DNA of 64,000 nt from Spirodela intermedia (lineage: Eukaryota; Streptophyta; Magnoliopsida; Alismatales; Araceae), in NCBI GenBank assembly GCA_902729315.2, contig LR746266.1, positions 625,001-689,000 of the forward strand. The letters are read 5' to 3'. The position numbers were made by a program, and so were the translations under genes. The notes beneath the pieces were generated by a model. The model saw only the letters and a list, made by a program, of their open reading frames with translations. It was not told the origin of the DNA and made no database searches. This document shows positions 10,944 to 23,610 of this stretch, piece after piece (the stretch's first letter is position 1; every line of letters starts with the position of its first letter).

Positions 10944-12821
10944 ATGGCGAGGGAAGGGTCCAAGCACGGGAAAGGAGGTCGGAGTGTGCATTCCTCCACC
11001 ACCTCGTCGCCGTCGACAAGCGCTCCCTCCTCCCCGGTCCACACCTTCTGCGGCGCCATGATGGAGGAGAACATGCTCGACGCTGAGGATATCTTCACCT
11101 TGTGGGATCCGGAGCGATCTTCCTCCGCCAAGATGAGGCCCCTCTTCTGCGGAAGCAGAACAGAGGCCCGGCGGTTCCTGCGGGCCGTCGACAGCCTCCA
11201 GCGCGCCATGAAATTCTTCGCGGAGGACTCTTCCAGATCCGGCACCGCCGCCATCATCCGCTGTCAGAACCTCATGCAGGCCGCGATGCGCCGCCTCCGG
11301 CGAGAGTTCCATCAGATCCTCTCCGCCAAGCGCGATACCCTCGACTCAGAATCCGTCTCCCACAACTCATCCTACTCCTCACTCAGCGACCTTGAGGACG
11401 AAGATGTCAGCTCCCCCACCGAGTCAGTCGGCGACCTCCAGCGAGCCTCCGATCTCCGATTAATCGCCGACTCCATGATCTCCTCCGGCTACGGCAAGGA
11501 GTGCGTCGACATCTACAGGCTCGTCCGCCGCTCGGTCGTCGAAGAAGGCCTCTACAAGCTCGGATTCGACAAATCCACCCCGAGCCAGGTGCAGAGACTC
11601 GGCTGGGATCTCCTGGAGAACAGGATATGGAACTGGGTGGCCGCGTCCAAGGTCGCCGTTCGAGTTCTCTTCTCCGGAGAGCGGGTCCTCTGCGCCCAGA
11701 TCTTCTCCTCCTCATCTGTCCGCGAGACTGTCTTCGCTGAGATCGCCGCGGAGGCCGCCACGATGTTCTTCGGATTCCCAGAGCTGGTGGTGTCGAAAGC
11801 CAAATTCTCGCCGGAGAAAATCTTCCGGTTGCTGGACATATATGAGACCATCTTGGATCTGCTGCCGGACATCGAATCACTTTTCTCCTATCAATCAACA
11901 TCCGCCGTCCGGTCTCAGGTTGTCGCCTCCCTCCTCAAGGTCGGGGAAGTGGTCCGGTTCTTGTTCGACGAGTTGGAATCGTCGATTCAGAAGGAGCACT
12001 CCAAGGAGGTGATTTCCGGCGGCGGGCTCCACCCGTTGGCCCGGTACGTGGCGAACTATATCTCCCTCCTCGCCGACTACAGCAGCACCCTCGAGGACGT
12101 ATTCGCCGAGCACCCCGTCGAGATGTCTGCAGAGTCCTTACTCGAAGCAGGCACTTTCATGTCGGCGCCGCCGTCTCCATCGTCGCGGGGAGGAGAGGGT
12201 CCCCTCTCCACGGTATCTCTCCGGATAGGATGGCTCATCTTCGTCCTCCTCTGCAAGCTCGATACGAAGGCAGAGCGCTATGGCGAACCAGCTCTGGGTT
12301 ACCTTTTCCTCGCCAACAACCTTCATTACATTGTCAACAAGGTCCGCCGGTGCAAGCTCTCTGATCTCTTAGGCGACGACTGGATGGCGACCCACGCGGC
12401 CAGGGCGCGACGGTTCGCCGCCAACTACGAGCGGCTGGCGTGGAACGACGTGCTGGGGGTGATCCCCGCCGATCTCGCCGCCATCTCCGAGATGGACGCG
12501 GACGCGGCGGCGCTCCAGATGCGGCGGTTTAACGATTCCTTCGACGCGGCGTGTAGGAGGCAGGCCAGCTGGGTGGTGACAGATAGGAGGATGGCGGAGG
12601 AGCTGAAGCTGTCCATAGCCGGGAAGGTCATCTCGGCTTACCGGCCGTTCTACGTGAGGTGCCGCGGGGAGGGAAGCTCTGGTGGCGCCGTCCGCTTTGC
12701 TCCGGAGGACTTGGCCAACTACATCTCTGATCTCTTCTGCGCCGACGCCGGGTCGAGCGTCTCGTCGGGGTCCGGGTCGTCTAAGGATGCATCGTCGCGA
12801 CGGTCCGCGAAAACTGTATAG
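10944..12821 (+). CDS. Exocyst subunit EXO70 family protein (H-like, intronless)
   Basis: The 625-residue protein belongs to the plant EXO70 family, a subunit of the exocyst that tethers secretory vesicles to the plasma membrane through phosphoinositides. I chose the ATG at 10944 (MAREGSKHGKG). The frame extends to a GTG at 10932, but that is not a normal plant start. An N-terminal Ser-rich low-complexity stretch and an acidic/Ser linker (about 135-160) precede the helical Exo70 core (about 230-600). The core includes family-typical stretches such as LHPLARYVANYISLL and the segment leading to YRPFY near the C-terminus. A Ser-rich tail follows. A single exon and a compact N-terminal part resemble the EXO70H/C groups, which expanded in plants and are often linked to defence or specialised secretion. 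The exact subgroup is not certain. GC content is far higher than in the flanking repeats. Confidence 0.93.
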   Translation: MAREGSKHGKGGRSVHSSTTSSPSTSAPSSPVHTFCGAMMEENMLDAEDIFTLWDPERSSSAKMRPLFCGSRTEARRFLRAVDSLQRAMKFFAEDSSRSGTAAIIRCQNLMQAAMRRLRREFHQILSAKRDTLDSESVSHNSSYSSLSDLEDEDVSSPTESVGDLQRASDLRLIADSMISSGYGKECVDIYRLVRRSVVEEGLYKLGFDKSTPSQVQRLGWDLLENRIWNWVAASKVAVRVLFSGERVLCAQIFSSSSVRETVFAEIAAEAATMFFGFPELVVSKAKFSPEKIFRLLDIYETILDLLPDIESLFSYQSTSAVRSQVVASLLKVGEVVRFLFDELESSIQKEHSKEVISGGGLHPLARYVANYISLLADYSSTLEDVFAEHPVEMSAESLLEAGTFMSAPPSPSSRGGEGPLSTVSLRIGWLIFVLLCKLDTKAERYGEPALGYLFLANNLHYIVNKVRRCKLSDLLGDDWMATHAARARRFAANYERLAWNDVLGVIPADLAAISEMDADAAALQMRRFNDSFDAACRRQASWVVTDRRMAEELKLSIAGKVISAYRPFYVRCRGEGSSGGAVRFAPEDLANYISDLFCADAGSSVSSGSGSSKDASSRRSAKTV

Positions 12822-15800
12822 TTAACTCATTCAGACTGGTGAACCCTTACCAGAGCATACGCGATCGATTGTAGCACAGAAGTTGCGGCGATGATGCAAA
12901 TAGTCAGCAATATCGATTGTAGACTTCATGACACCCAGAGTCAAAAGTGCACTGGATTTCCAATTAATCAAGCCATAACTTAGAGATATAGAATTCAATG
13001 TTTTTTATGGGAAAACAGTTGAATGAGACATCAAGGAGGGGGAGACCAAATCCATAAAAAAGTGTGAAGGATAAGCTTCTCTTCAAGTAGTTATAACTTC
13101 ATTGAACCATAAAAGACCACTACATAAAAGTGATATTATCAAAAGTTCCACCAGAGAGAAAGCATTAGAAATAAGTTAACATAAAAGAAAAAGATAAACT
13201 GATTTTCTCTCAAATTAAGGCGCATACATCTATCATGTTAGCTTCTTCCTTAATGAGAATATCTGCATAGCAAGCATTAGAAAAATACAAGGTATGTGCA
13301 ATTATCTATAATTTAGCTTCTTTTGAATTAAATTATAACTCATCTTGATGTGTTTTGTCTTATTGTATTGCATAGAATTAGTCGTGTTGATAGTTACCTT
13401 TTTTTGTGGTTTAGCTTATGGGGAACTTCAATTTTGATCTAGTATCTTGGAGTACAATATGTTCTTGCATTAGTTAGACAACCTTACTAGCCATTCATTA
13501 TAAGAATTGGATTGACAAATATAATCTACCTCAAGAGCTAATATCATGTTTATATCTTATGTAAGAATTACATATACATTTTTTATAGTGAATGATTTTA
13601 TTACCATGTAGACATATTTTTTATCATGATCAATTAGATAAATATGGTTTTTTATTTGGAGTAAGGTTTCTTTTGCATACATGAATTAGGCTCGAACAAA
13701 AAACAAAAATATAACATAATAAGAAAATGAAGAAAGACAAATTATGAGATGAATCTACACAAAAAGGTAAAACTTGTGTTATTTCAACAAATTAATCCAT
13801 AATCAACTTTAAAGTAGCCCAATCCTATTTGAAGTGACTTTTGAAAGAGTAAAAAATCAACTTGTGTATATGTTGTGGCCAATAACTCATTTAACCATTT
13901 GTGAGTCTTATGCTAAGTGGTCGAACTTGTTTAAGTAAAGTTTTTTGGTCTTATGTATGCTTCATGATTACTAGTCTAAAATAATAGTAATGAGACCATA
14001 AAAACATATCCAAACCTTACAAACGATGGCTCCTTTGATGGTATTTTCAATCAATGTTCTATGTCACTACTCATTGGCTCTCAATCTTAAATGAACCTCA
14101 TACTCAATGATATGGGCAAATCATAGTGAGTCTATAGGCCTTGTGTGGACAACATGTCTAGTAAATCATTTGACCAAATGTGAGACTATTGTAAGTCAAA
14201 TCAATTGGTATGAACTAGTGTAACTTTATGTGTACATAGGATCTCGTAAATAACCAGAATGGAAATAGGCCCACAACCTATATTACAAAGTTACTAAATG
14301 TGCTCCATCTTGTGAACTTATCAAATAGGTTGTTGGCTTTTGGAGGGTAAAATAGTGATTTTAAATTGCCCAAGTATGCTGAGAATATAGAAAAATATTG
14401 ATATCATATTTTTCTATGTCTTAGAAAGGTCTTTTGTGATTTGGAACTGATTTCATGACCCATGATGTTTCTTTCTATTTCAGGACAAGAACCCATTTAC
14501 CTAAGTTGTATGACTTTTACATTCATAGCAAGAATGACATCATGTAAGGATAATATGCTAATTTTAAATGCCAATATCTCTTACCAATTGGGCTTACAAG
14601 GTTTTCTCTATTCACTTCCTTTCCAAGTGAATTGACTTGATTGGTATGACAAAAAATCAAACAATTATAAGAGTGAGTTGATTCATAAAGAAGACATCTC
14701 TTCAAAGACCTAGGAAATGAGTAAACTCACCTAATAGTAAAAGGCATAATTCAATATATCACTTAAGAAAATGAGCAGACTCATCAAGGACAAACAAGCC
14801 CTAAAGCTGAAGCATGTATGTGTAGAGGTAGTAAAATGATAATTTTAAATAAATAAACAATATATACAAAACACTCAAAGCAAAGAAAAATCAATCAAAG
14901 ATCAAAAATCATATAAATAACTATCATGAATAAAGAGGTCAAGATGAAAATAAAAACATATAATCTAATAGTTAATAACTTCATAAAAATAATATAGTGG
15001 TAATTGTTAGATAACTTCCTTTTGTATAAATTTTAGGTGAGGGTCTAATACAAATATGCCACTATACGAACAACAAACTTCAAGTTTTAGAAGAGTTTAA
15101 AATAAATTTCTTCATTTTTTACTTTTCTAAGATATTTTTTATTAATTTTATTATTATTTCTCTTCATTATGAATTTTTAAACACAGTGTGTTTTTGGTGC
15201 ATTGTAGTATAGGCCAAGAGAATGGTATCATATATATACGGTAGTTTAGCACAGCTCCAGAATGGCATATCATGGACATGAAGCACCATTGTGAAGGTAA
15301 TGTTTTTTTCTATTTCTTCTATTTCACAAGTAGTGAACTTGATTTATGAAAATACTTACTATTATAGCATGTCTATACACTCTCAAATTTTCATGAGGCT
15401 TTTATAGAGGTTATAAGAAATATTTATAATATTTTGATTCATAGAAAAATCAATAATGTAAATTGAAATTATATTTTTAACCTTATGTTCATTTTCTCAA
15501 CTTTAAAGTTCATAATTAAGATTAAGTATCATTCATAAATAAAATAATATTAATATCTCATAAATAATGAATTAAGACAATGATCTTTTTAACCATTTAT
15601 TCTTTTATGCACTTCACTACTATAGTCTATTATACTTTCATTCTTTTCCATGCTTAATTATCACTCATTTTTCTTATCTTCAAAATGATGACAATGAGTA
15701 TTGAACATTCATTTTTAGTAATATTTCAAAATTTATGCCTTCTTTCATAAATTTTCTCATTCTCTCAATTATTACAGCTACAAAAGTTGCCAAAATTTAA

Positions 15801-16120
15801 GCATCAAGAAATTAGCCTATGAATACCTTATATATGGCATTCATACTTCAAAACCTTCATTTTATTTTCAAAGGAATTGTAATCCTCAATATAATAACAA
15901 TTAAATTTCCACTTGCAATATAGAGCACTAAAAGTACCTTTTGATTGATGTTTTGTTTGACTTATGTTTATTTTACTTAGTAGTTGAAAAAGATGAGCAG
16001 TATCCTCTATTTTGGTCCTAGAATGTAGTATAAAAGTATTCTCATTATAAAATTATATTATTTTATAAAGACGAGCTGAATTTCAAGTATGGCATAGTTA
16101 CTTAATAATGGAATCCCAAC
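12822..16120. other. AT-rich intergenic DNA without recognisable genes
   Basis: The first 100-200 bp probably hold the EXO70 3'UTR. The rest is AT-rich, has only short open frames, and shows no protein motif I recognise on either strand. It may include very old transposon debris, but I could not support any particular assignment. Confidence 0.6.
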
Positions 16121-16125
16121 ACTAT

Positions 16126-17733
16126 TGACGTGACTAAGTCATTATATAGTAAATCACATAAATTTAAAATTTTAAAAACTAGAAAATACATTTTTTTGGA
16201 TATTTAAAACTATTTCTGAAAAAATATATTAATTATAATTTAATAAAACTTTCAAAATTAGTAATAATTTTCTAGGTTGATCAAGGGATGTAATATAATA
16301 TTTGGTAATTATTTAGAATTTCTTACAAAAAATACTATCTTTTATAAAATTTTATAATATAAAATAAAAAGAAAATATATTTAAAATCTACAAAAAAGGA
16401 AAATAAGAGTGCGAACATTATGATGACATTAGCTCCCGACGAATGCAAATTGAGAGGAAATAAAGTTTTGCCTGATAATTTTTATGTAAATGATTATAAA
16501 TGATTTAATTAATCAAATTAAGATCTATAAAAGTTAGAAGGATCGTAATTGAATGAAGTATATCTTACTAAATTTAAAGCACATAAATAATTACTAAATG
16601 AAGTAAAAATTAAGTTGAAAGTAAGAAAATAGAGTTCTGGTGTCGCGGCGGCGATGCGTCAATAATGCACTAGGATCTTAGGCATTCGGGAGGATCGTTA
16701 TGTAGTGTCCATGGTCTCGAAGGCTCTCCTTAGATAAAGACGACGTGGGCAATCTCTAGATCTCTTTGTAAAGTCTAGAAATCAATGAAATGGGTTGTCG
16801 AATCGTTTCTAGTGGCTGTCACCCGACAAAGTAGAAAAATGACGACTTTGCGGCTCCCTAGCAATTGTCACCCAACAAAGAGAAGTTGGATGGAGGTGGG
16901 GCGCGTACTAGGGAGCTTCATCCTCAAGTCCGCACAGTAAGAGGAGGCTCTTCATCGCATCTGGTACACTCTCAAGAGGTGGTGACTCATCTCCCGACGA
17001 ATCGTCCTCTCTTCGACGATGGCTTGTTCGTCGATCAATCGAAGATGCTTTACTCGATGATTCATGATCTTTTTATCATGAATCGTTCAATAATTTTAGT
17101 AACAATACTCCACAAATCACATTGACGAGATTTTTGATAATGATCTAGTAATTCTTGTTGCTTAATCCTTCACCGACGATCTACAAGAAAGTCACGATAA
17201 TCAAATAAAAAATATGAGTTTCAGCTCTAGGAGGATTCAAATCCATACCAGCTGCTCGACCTTTCTAGTGAAAGTGTGACACAGATTTAGTCTCACATTG
17301 CTTCTGCACCAAAGTTTCTAGCGAATATATAGTAATATTACATTTCCAATCAAGTCCCTTTCTCGCGTATGTACGACCACTTCTTGCCTCACAACTAGCT
17401 AGCCATTGATGACATGGAAGGAGATTGGCGCACACGTTCCCCTATCAATCCTAGCCGCTCAAGCTCTTGCTTGTGGCTCCTCCCCAATTACGCTTTTGAC
17501 CCGCTTTCAGGCCCAACAGGTCCCTCTCATTTTGCTATATTTTAATTTTTATTTCTTTTTTTTATTTATCTCAAAAGTAAGATTGTAAAAATCATATAAA
17601 TTCATATAAAATCACATAATCAACTGAAAACTACTTTTCACACCTTAACATAAATATAAGTTTATTTATCATGAGTTAAAGCTAAAACTATATTATTTAC
17701 TAATTATTAACTCATGATAATGAAGACTTATCA
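16126..17733 (-). repeat. 3' LTR of the element (left copy)
   Basis: It begins TG and ends CA on the plus strand and aligns with 21976-23605. On the element's own strand it is the downstream LTR, because the polypurine tract lies just inside it. It is directly preceded by the target-site duplication ACTAT. Confidence 0.88.
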
Positions 17734-17748
17734 CACTCCCCAACTTAA
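17734..17748 (-). other. Polypurine tract
   Basis: Read on the minus strand, the sequence directly before the LTR is TTTAAGTTGGGGAGTG, a purine-rich run placed where plus-strand DNA synthesis of an LTR element starts. A second similar run lies inside the element near 18967-18980. Confidence 0.65.
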
Positions 17749-19999
17749 ATCATTACTAGTCCCTTAACAATGAATTACGAAAATAAAAATTTATAAATCT
17801 CAAACATCATATTTCAATACATAAAAAAATATAATTAGAAATGATGTACCTTTAGACACTTTGGATTCTTATATCAAATATTCAAGAATGATGTCAAGCA
17901 CTTAAATATTTAAGCACTCCTTAGAATAATAATCTAGACTTCACTTCTTCTATTCACATCTTTATCACTTCTTCACTCATAGATATATTTACAAAATATT
18001 CTAATTATCAATACTCATCTAAGAATAATATTGATCCTATATTTTCCTTTTTTCATGACTTAATTTTTTAAGTTTACACTATATTTTTTTCTTTTATATA
18101 TATATATAATGGATAAGTAGTTTTTCCTATAGACAAATTTTGACAATAAGAATGATGTCTCACACCCTCCATGTGTACTCTTCATTTTCAGGGTTTCATT
18201 TTATCTACTTATTTTGCAGTAAGTGTTTTTCTATGCACAATTTTCGACAATGAGAATGATGTCTCACACCCTCCATGTGTACTTTTTGTTTTTAAATTTT
18301 TCATATTGCTCTCTCTTTTTTTTTGAAATAAGTGATTTCTCCTCACATCTTATAGTTCAATGTACAAAAATCTCTATTAAAATCAAATGATCAATCGAAT
18401 TTTCATATCAAGTAAATATTATCTATCAAGATCATGAAGTGAAAATCTAGAAAATCAAATTCATGTTATCTATTATGTATCTAAAGATTATTCCAACATT
18501 TCATGCTACTAGATCATTTTTTTAACTCAATAATAATCTTCCTTATATCTTTTACTATCAATCAATCTAATTGATTTAATTTTTCATACATGTAATATGA
18601 TGTAAGAAATTTATAAATTAGATAGTTCTGACAATTTTATTTTTAGTAATAATAAATTTGTCAAAAATAAATCAAAATTATCATCTTTATAGTTATAATT
18701 TTGAATTTTAGTAATATATGTCTAGGGGATTGAAATGTGAGAAAAAGGTATCTAGAATTTCAAAGTTTGGGTTATTGTTTGTCTGCTGTTTTTGACAATA
18801 TGTTGTTCCTGATTGAAAATCATAAAATAGATGTTGTAGTTTTTCTAAATTTCATTTTATTTTTATTTTTTTAGTTGTTGTTCTAAGTGAACATGAAAAA
18901 ATAAAAATAAAATACAAACACATGTTCTTAATCGTTCTACAACATTAATTAATAATGAATACTTCACCCCCCAACTTAAAAATGACATTGTCCTCAATGA
19001 CATAGAAAAATCAAAATAAAATATACATAAAATATAATTTTCAAATGAAGCATGCATATCTACAAAGTTAAGCATTAAAAATGTTGTCATAAATGATAAA
19101 ACTCAAAAAGACAAACATAGAAACAAGTATTGCAAAATTTCCCACTTCATCTTATACTCCTCCTCCTACACTTTTTTGAAAAAATAAATATAAAAACTAG
19201 TATTGCGAAATTCTAAGAAAAATAGAGCTTAAAAAAAAATCAAATAGAATGAAATAAAAATCATAGGTTGACTTCCATGTAGGGCTAAATTAATGTCTTT
19301 AACTGGACAACTCTTAGATCATATAAGATGATCTATAGCCATTAAAATATATTTGTATCCCAAGGTAAGTTTTATGATATTCTTTTTCAGATTTAGCATA
19401 AATTCATATACTTCATATATATACCTTGACATATTTTCAGCCAAAAAAAATAAAAATTAACAAAATTTTCTCAAAAATAATATTTCTATTTTGAAAAGAA
19501 TCTTTTCTCATTTCTATCTTATTTTGTAAAGCTCTCATTCATTAATAAATACTTTTTATTAATAGATCATAAAATGTGATCAAGCCATATAATTTTGAAA
19601 TTAGCTCTTATTCAATCTAGAATTTTTTCATCTAAATCGATATCTCTAATTCTTCCATTCATCTATTTCTTAATGTCTTATTTTATCTACATAATCTTTC
19701 CCTACTCTATTTTATCTTTCATACATATTTGTTCAATTTGTGAGGAGTGAAATATTCTAAGCTTAGAAGTAATTCTAATGGGTTATGAATTTTGAAGGAT
19801 GGAAGGATTGTCTTCTTTAATCTCAGATCTAATGAATTCAGTAAAATTTGAATTTTCTCTTCCAAAATTATCTATATATTCATATCCATTATTTTCATTT
19901 TTCCCCATTAGTTGAATCAACTCTTTTTCTAACTTTTCATTTCTCAACTCATTAAATTCTTCATCTTCTCAAGAGCTATCTTTTAATTTCGGTATATGA

Positions 20000-21600
20000 T
20001 ATACATCATCATCCTCACTATCAACATCTATGGCTGTAAAATTATAATTAGATTTATTAATTTCGTCTCCTAAATTAACTGATTTTTTTTCATCTTAAAT
20101 ATGTTTTTCTTCATTTCTATCCTTACTTCCTTCCACTAAAATTTGGATGATTCTTTTATAATCAACTACTATTTTTTCATATAAGGGCTTTTTCTCTTCA
20201 TCATCCTCACTATATTCATTCATCAATTGTGAGCAATAAATAATTTTATTCAAATTATCTGGTACTATATTTGCAGCCTTAGTATTCTCATTTACTTCTA
20301 ATGGCTCATCAATTTCTTCTAATAATTGGAAATAAGGATCAAATAAAATCTTCTCACTCAATGTATTTACTGTCTTAATATTTTCATTTTGTGGGTTTTT
20401 TTCTAAATTTATCCAGCTAAACTCTCCTTGTTGAAATCTTATTGTTTGACAATTTCTTGAATTTTCTATGATCTGACTTGGTGGTTGTCCCTCTTCTCTC
20501 TTATTCTCAAAAGCCTCTATAATTTGTTTTTAGTGCAACATCATTTGATTCATAGTTTGTTGCATCATTTCTATAACATCATGTTGGATTTGAGATAATT
20601 GATTTTTCTGAATTATGTGTTCTTGTTTTGGACAAAACTCAAAATTTAAATTAGATCTAAGTACTTTTGGATTTTAAATATTATTTGGGTTTCTCTATGA
20701 AAAATTATTCCTCTAATTAGGATTATAATAATTAAAAAAATATTTCTTGTTTTTACTAAAATCGTGGAGTACCTACACTTGTTTTTGTCTAAGATGATAT
20801 TGAAATTCGAAATTATTATTTTCACCATACATAAGACAAGCACTATATGTATTCAATTGAAGGTTATGAGACTTTCTAATATTCTTAATAAGTAAATCAA
20901 GTTTTTTTAATTTTTAATTAATCTGATTAACCTCATTTCTTAAATTAGAATCATCATCATCATGTAATTCATAAATTTCTCTCTTCTTATCTTTGTCATA
21001 TAATTCAAAAGAGGCTTGATCTATAAAATTTTCACTTAAATTCTCATAAAGACTGTAAATCTCATCAAAGGTTTTCTCCATAAAAGCTCCTCTACATTAT
21101 AGAATCAACTATATTTCTATGTTGTTCTAATAATTCATCATAAAAAAATATATTAAGCTGTCACTTGGGTATAGTATGATAAGGACACTTTCTAAGTAAA
21201 TCTTTGAATTTTTCTCATGTCTCATATAAAATTTCTCTTGGTCTTTGAGAAAAACTTTATATATGTTTTCTCGTATTTTGAGTTTTTTCTAAGAGATAAA
21301 TTTTCCAAGAAAGGTATGTTCTATGTCTTTCCAACTAGTTAATTCTCTATCTAATGTGGATAACTAATGACTAGCTTTGTCCTTAAGTGTATGAGGAAAT
21401 AATTTTATCTTAATAATTTCTGATGTAATTTGAGAGAGATTAACTAAATCACAGACCATATGAAAATTTTCTAAGTATTGATGAGGTTCCTCTAAAGGCA
21501 ATCCATGAAAATTAGGGAGTATTTGAAAAATTATTGGATTTCTTTTGAATTTAATAGTGGGTGATAATGGGACTCTAATATTGGATGCTCTTTAAAATGA
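20000..21600 (-). pseudogene. Broken gag gene of the LTR element
   Basis: The minus strand holds coding-like but frame-broken sequence. Near 21235 to 21100 it reads with EKFKDLLRKCPYH, then a stop, then NIFFYDELLEQHRNIVDS, matching the conserved gag block of Athila/Tat elements (family form ERFKDLLRxCPHHG). Near 20740 to 20680 are remnants resembling YNPGWRNHPN. One 88-residue acidic open frame (20361-20095) is probably part of the same gag. Several in-frame stops show that it no longer encodes a full protein. Confidence 0.7.
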
Positions 21601-21954
21601 ATCAGAGGTATAATAATTTTTCATGACCATAGAATTATTCTCAATTTGACTTATACTTCTTTCAAAATCTATCAAAATTATTTTTTTTAGATTTTTAGTT
21701 TTAAATAAAATAATGAAAAAAAATTCTAGCTTTGGAAGCAAGGATCTTCTATCATGCATAACAAATTAATAAATTTGAGAAAAAATTTTAGTAATTGTTA
21801 CCCTCTTTTAGTATGCTCCAATCCTCACCTTGCTTCTCTTCATTCCCCTTTTTTTAATAAAAAAAATCAGCAAAAAGAAAATAAAATAATAGTTAATTTT
21901 TTTTGTCTATTCTAAGAGAAAAATATAAAAATACTAAATATTATGCAATACATC

Positions 21955-21975
21955 CTTGACAACGGCACCAAAATT
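21955..21975 (-). other. tRNA primer-binding site
   Basis: Directly inside the right LTR the minus strand reads TTTTGGTGCCGTTGTCAAGG. It resembles the TGGCGCCGTTGCC primer-binding site used by Athila/Tat elements, with a few substitutions. This fixes the minus-strand orientation of the element. Confidence 0.75.
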
Positions 21976-23605
21976 TGATGTGACTTAGTTGTTGTATAAT
22001 AAATCCTGCAAATTTAAAATTTATAAAACTAGAAAATATAATTTTTTGGATATTTAGAAGTATTTCTGAACAAATATATCAATTATAATTCAATAAAACT
22101 TCTAAAAATAGTAGTAATTTTTTAGTCAATCACAAGGATGTAATATAATATCTGGTAATTATTCAAAATGTTCCGGAAAGAATATTATTTTTTATGAATT
22201 TTATACTAAGAAATAAAAAGTAAATATATTTAAAATTTATTAAAAAAGGAAATAAGGGTGCAGACGTCAAGGTGATGTCAGCTCCCGACAAACGCGAATC
22301 AGATAGAAATAGAGTTTCATTCGACAATTCTTACGTAAACGATTATAGACGATTTAATTGATTAAATTAAGATTTGTAAAAGCTAGAAGAATCATAATTA
22401 AATGAAGTATATCTTAGTAAATTTAAATCATATAAATTATCACTAAATGAAGTGAAAATTAAATTGAAAGTAAGAAAATAGAATTCCAACATCGCAGTAG
22501 TGATGCGTCAACGATGCACTAGAATCCTAAGCATTCGGGAGGATTATTGTGTAGTGTCTATGGTCTCAAAAGCTCTCCTTGGATAAAAACGACATGAGCA
22601 ATCTCTAAATCTTCTTGCGAAGTCTAGAGATCAATGAAATGGGTCATTGAATCATTTCCGGCGGTTGTCATCCAGTAGAGCAAAAAAATGATGACTTTGC
22701 AACTCTCCGACGGCTGTCACCCAATAGAGAGGAGTTTGATAGAGGTGGGACGCATGTTAGGGAGCTTCATCCTCAAGTTTGCACAGCAAGAGGAAGTTCT
22801 TCATTGCATCTGGTACACTCTCAGGAGGTGGCTACTCGTCTCTCGGCGAATCGTTCTCTTTTCAACGACGACTTATTCGTCGATCAATTAGAGATGCTTT
22901 ACTTGATGGATTCACCATTCTTTTATCACGAATCGTTCAACAATTTTAATAACAATACTCTACAAATCGTATTGATAAGATTTTTACTGATGACTTAGTA
23001 ATTCTGGTTGCTTAATCCTTCACTGACGATCTACAGAAAAGTCGTGATAATCAGATAAAAAATATGAGTTTTGGCTCTAGGAGGATTCAAACCCATGCCG
23101 GCTGCCTACCATTTTTGGGAAAAATGTGATGCGGGTTTAGTCCTATATCGCTTGTGCATTAAAGTTTTTGACAAATATATGGTAATATTACATTTCTGAT
23201 CAAGTCCCTTTCTCACGCGTGTACGACTACTCCTTGTCCCACAACTAGCTAGCCACTGGTGACATGGAAAGTGAGTGGCGCACACATGCTCCTATCGGTC
23301 ATAGTTGCTCGAGCCCTTGCTCACGGCTCCTCCATGATTACACTTCTGACCCACTTGTGGGCCCAACAAATCCCCCTCATTTTGCTATATTTTTATTTTT
23401 ATTTATTTTTCTTTATTTATCTCAAAAGTAAAATCATAAAAATCATATAAATTCATATAAAATCACATAATTACCTAAAAATTCACTTTAATCAACTGAA
23501 AATTACTTTTCACACTTCAACATAAATATAAGTTTATTTATCATGTGTTAAGGCTAAAACTATATTATTTACTAATTATTAACTCATAATAATGAAGACT
23601 TATCA
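21976..23605 (-). repeat. 5' LTR of the element (right copy)
   Basis: It aligns with the left LTR over its whole 1.6-kb length and has TG/CA ends. It carries the same short open frames and the same dinucleotide landmarks. Many substitutions separate the two LTRs. ACTAT follows directly at 23606-23610. Confidence 0.88.
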
Positions 23606-23610
23606 ACTAT

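Larger units (their letters stand above)
16126..23605 (-). mobile_element. LTR retrotransposon, Athila/Tat-like, gag-bearing but without visible pol
   Basis: This is a 7.48-kb element with two long terminal repeats, flanked on both sides by the 5-bp target-site duplication ACTAT (16121-16125 and 23606-23610). It lies on the minus strand: the primer-binding site adjoins the right LTR and the polypurine tract adjoins the left LTR. Between them, broken gag can be read on the minus strand. One piece, near 21235-21100, contains EKFKDLLRKCPYH. Another, near 20740-20680, resembles the YNPxWRNxPN stretch typical of Athila/Tat gag. About 2.2 kb of internal sequence beyond gag has no RT or integrase motif and is too short for a full pol. 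The LTRs have visibly diverged, so the insertion is not recent. It is best described as a non-autonomous, LARD-like derivative. Confidence 0.85.

Noticed and set aside
10896-12631. Several open frames on both strands over the EXO70 gene
   Set aside because: They are out-of-frame shadows of a GC-rich coding exon and show low-complexity Arg/Pro composition without family motifs.
16865-17125. A small gene inside the left LTR, with a partner in the right LTR
   Set aside because: Both copies are in LTR sequence, differ in frame and length and match no protein family that I know.
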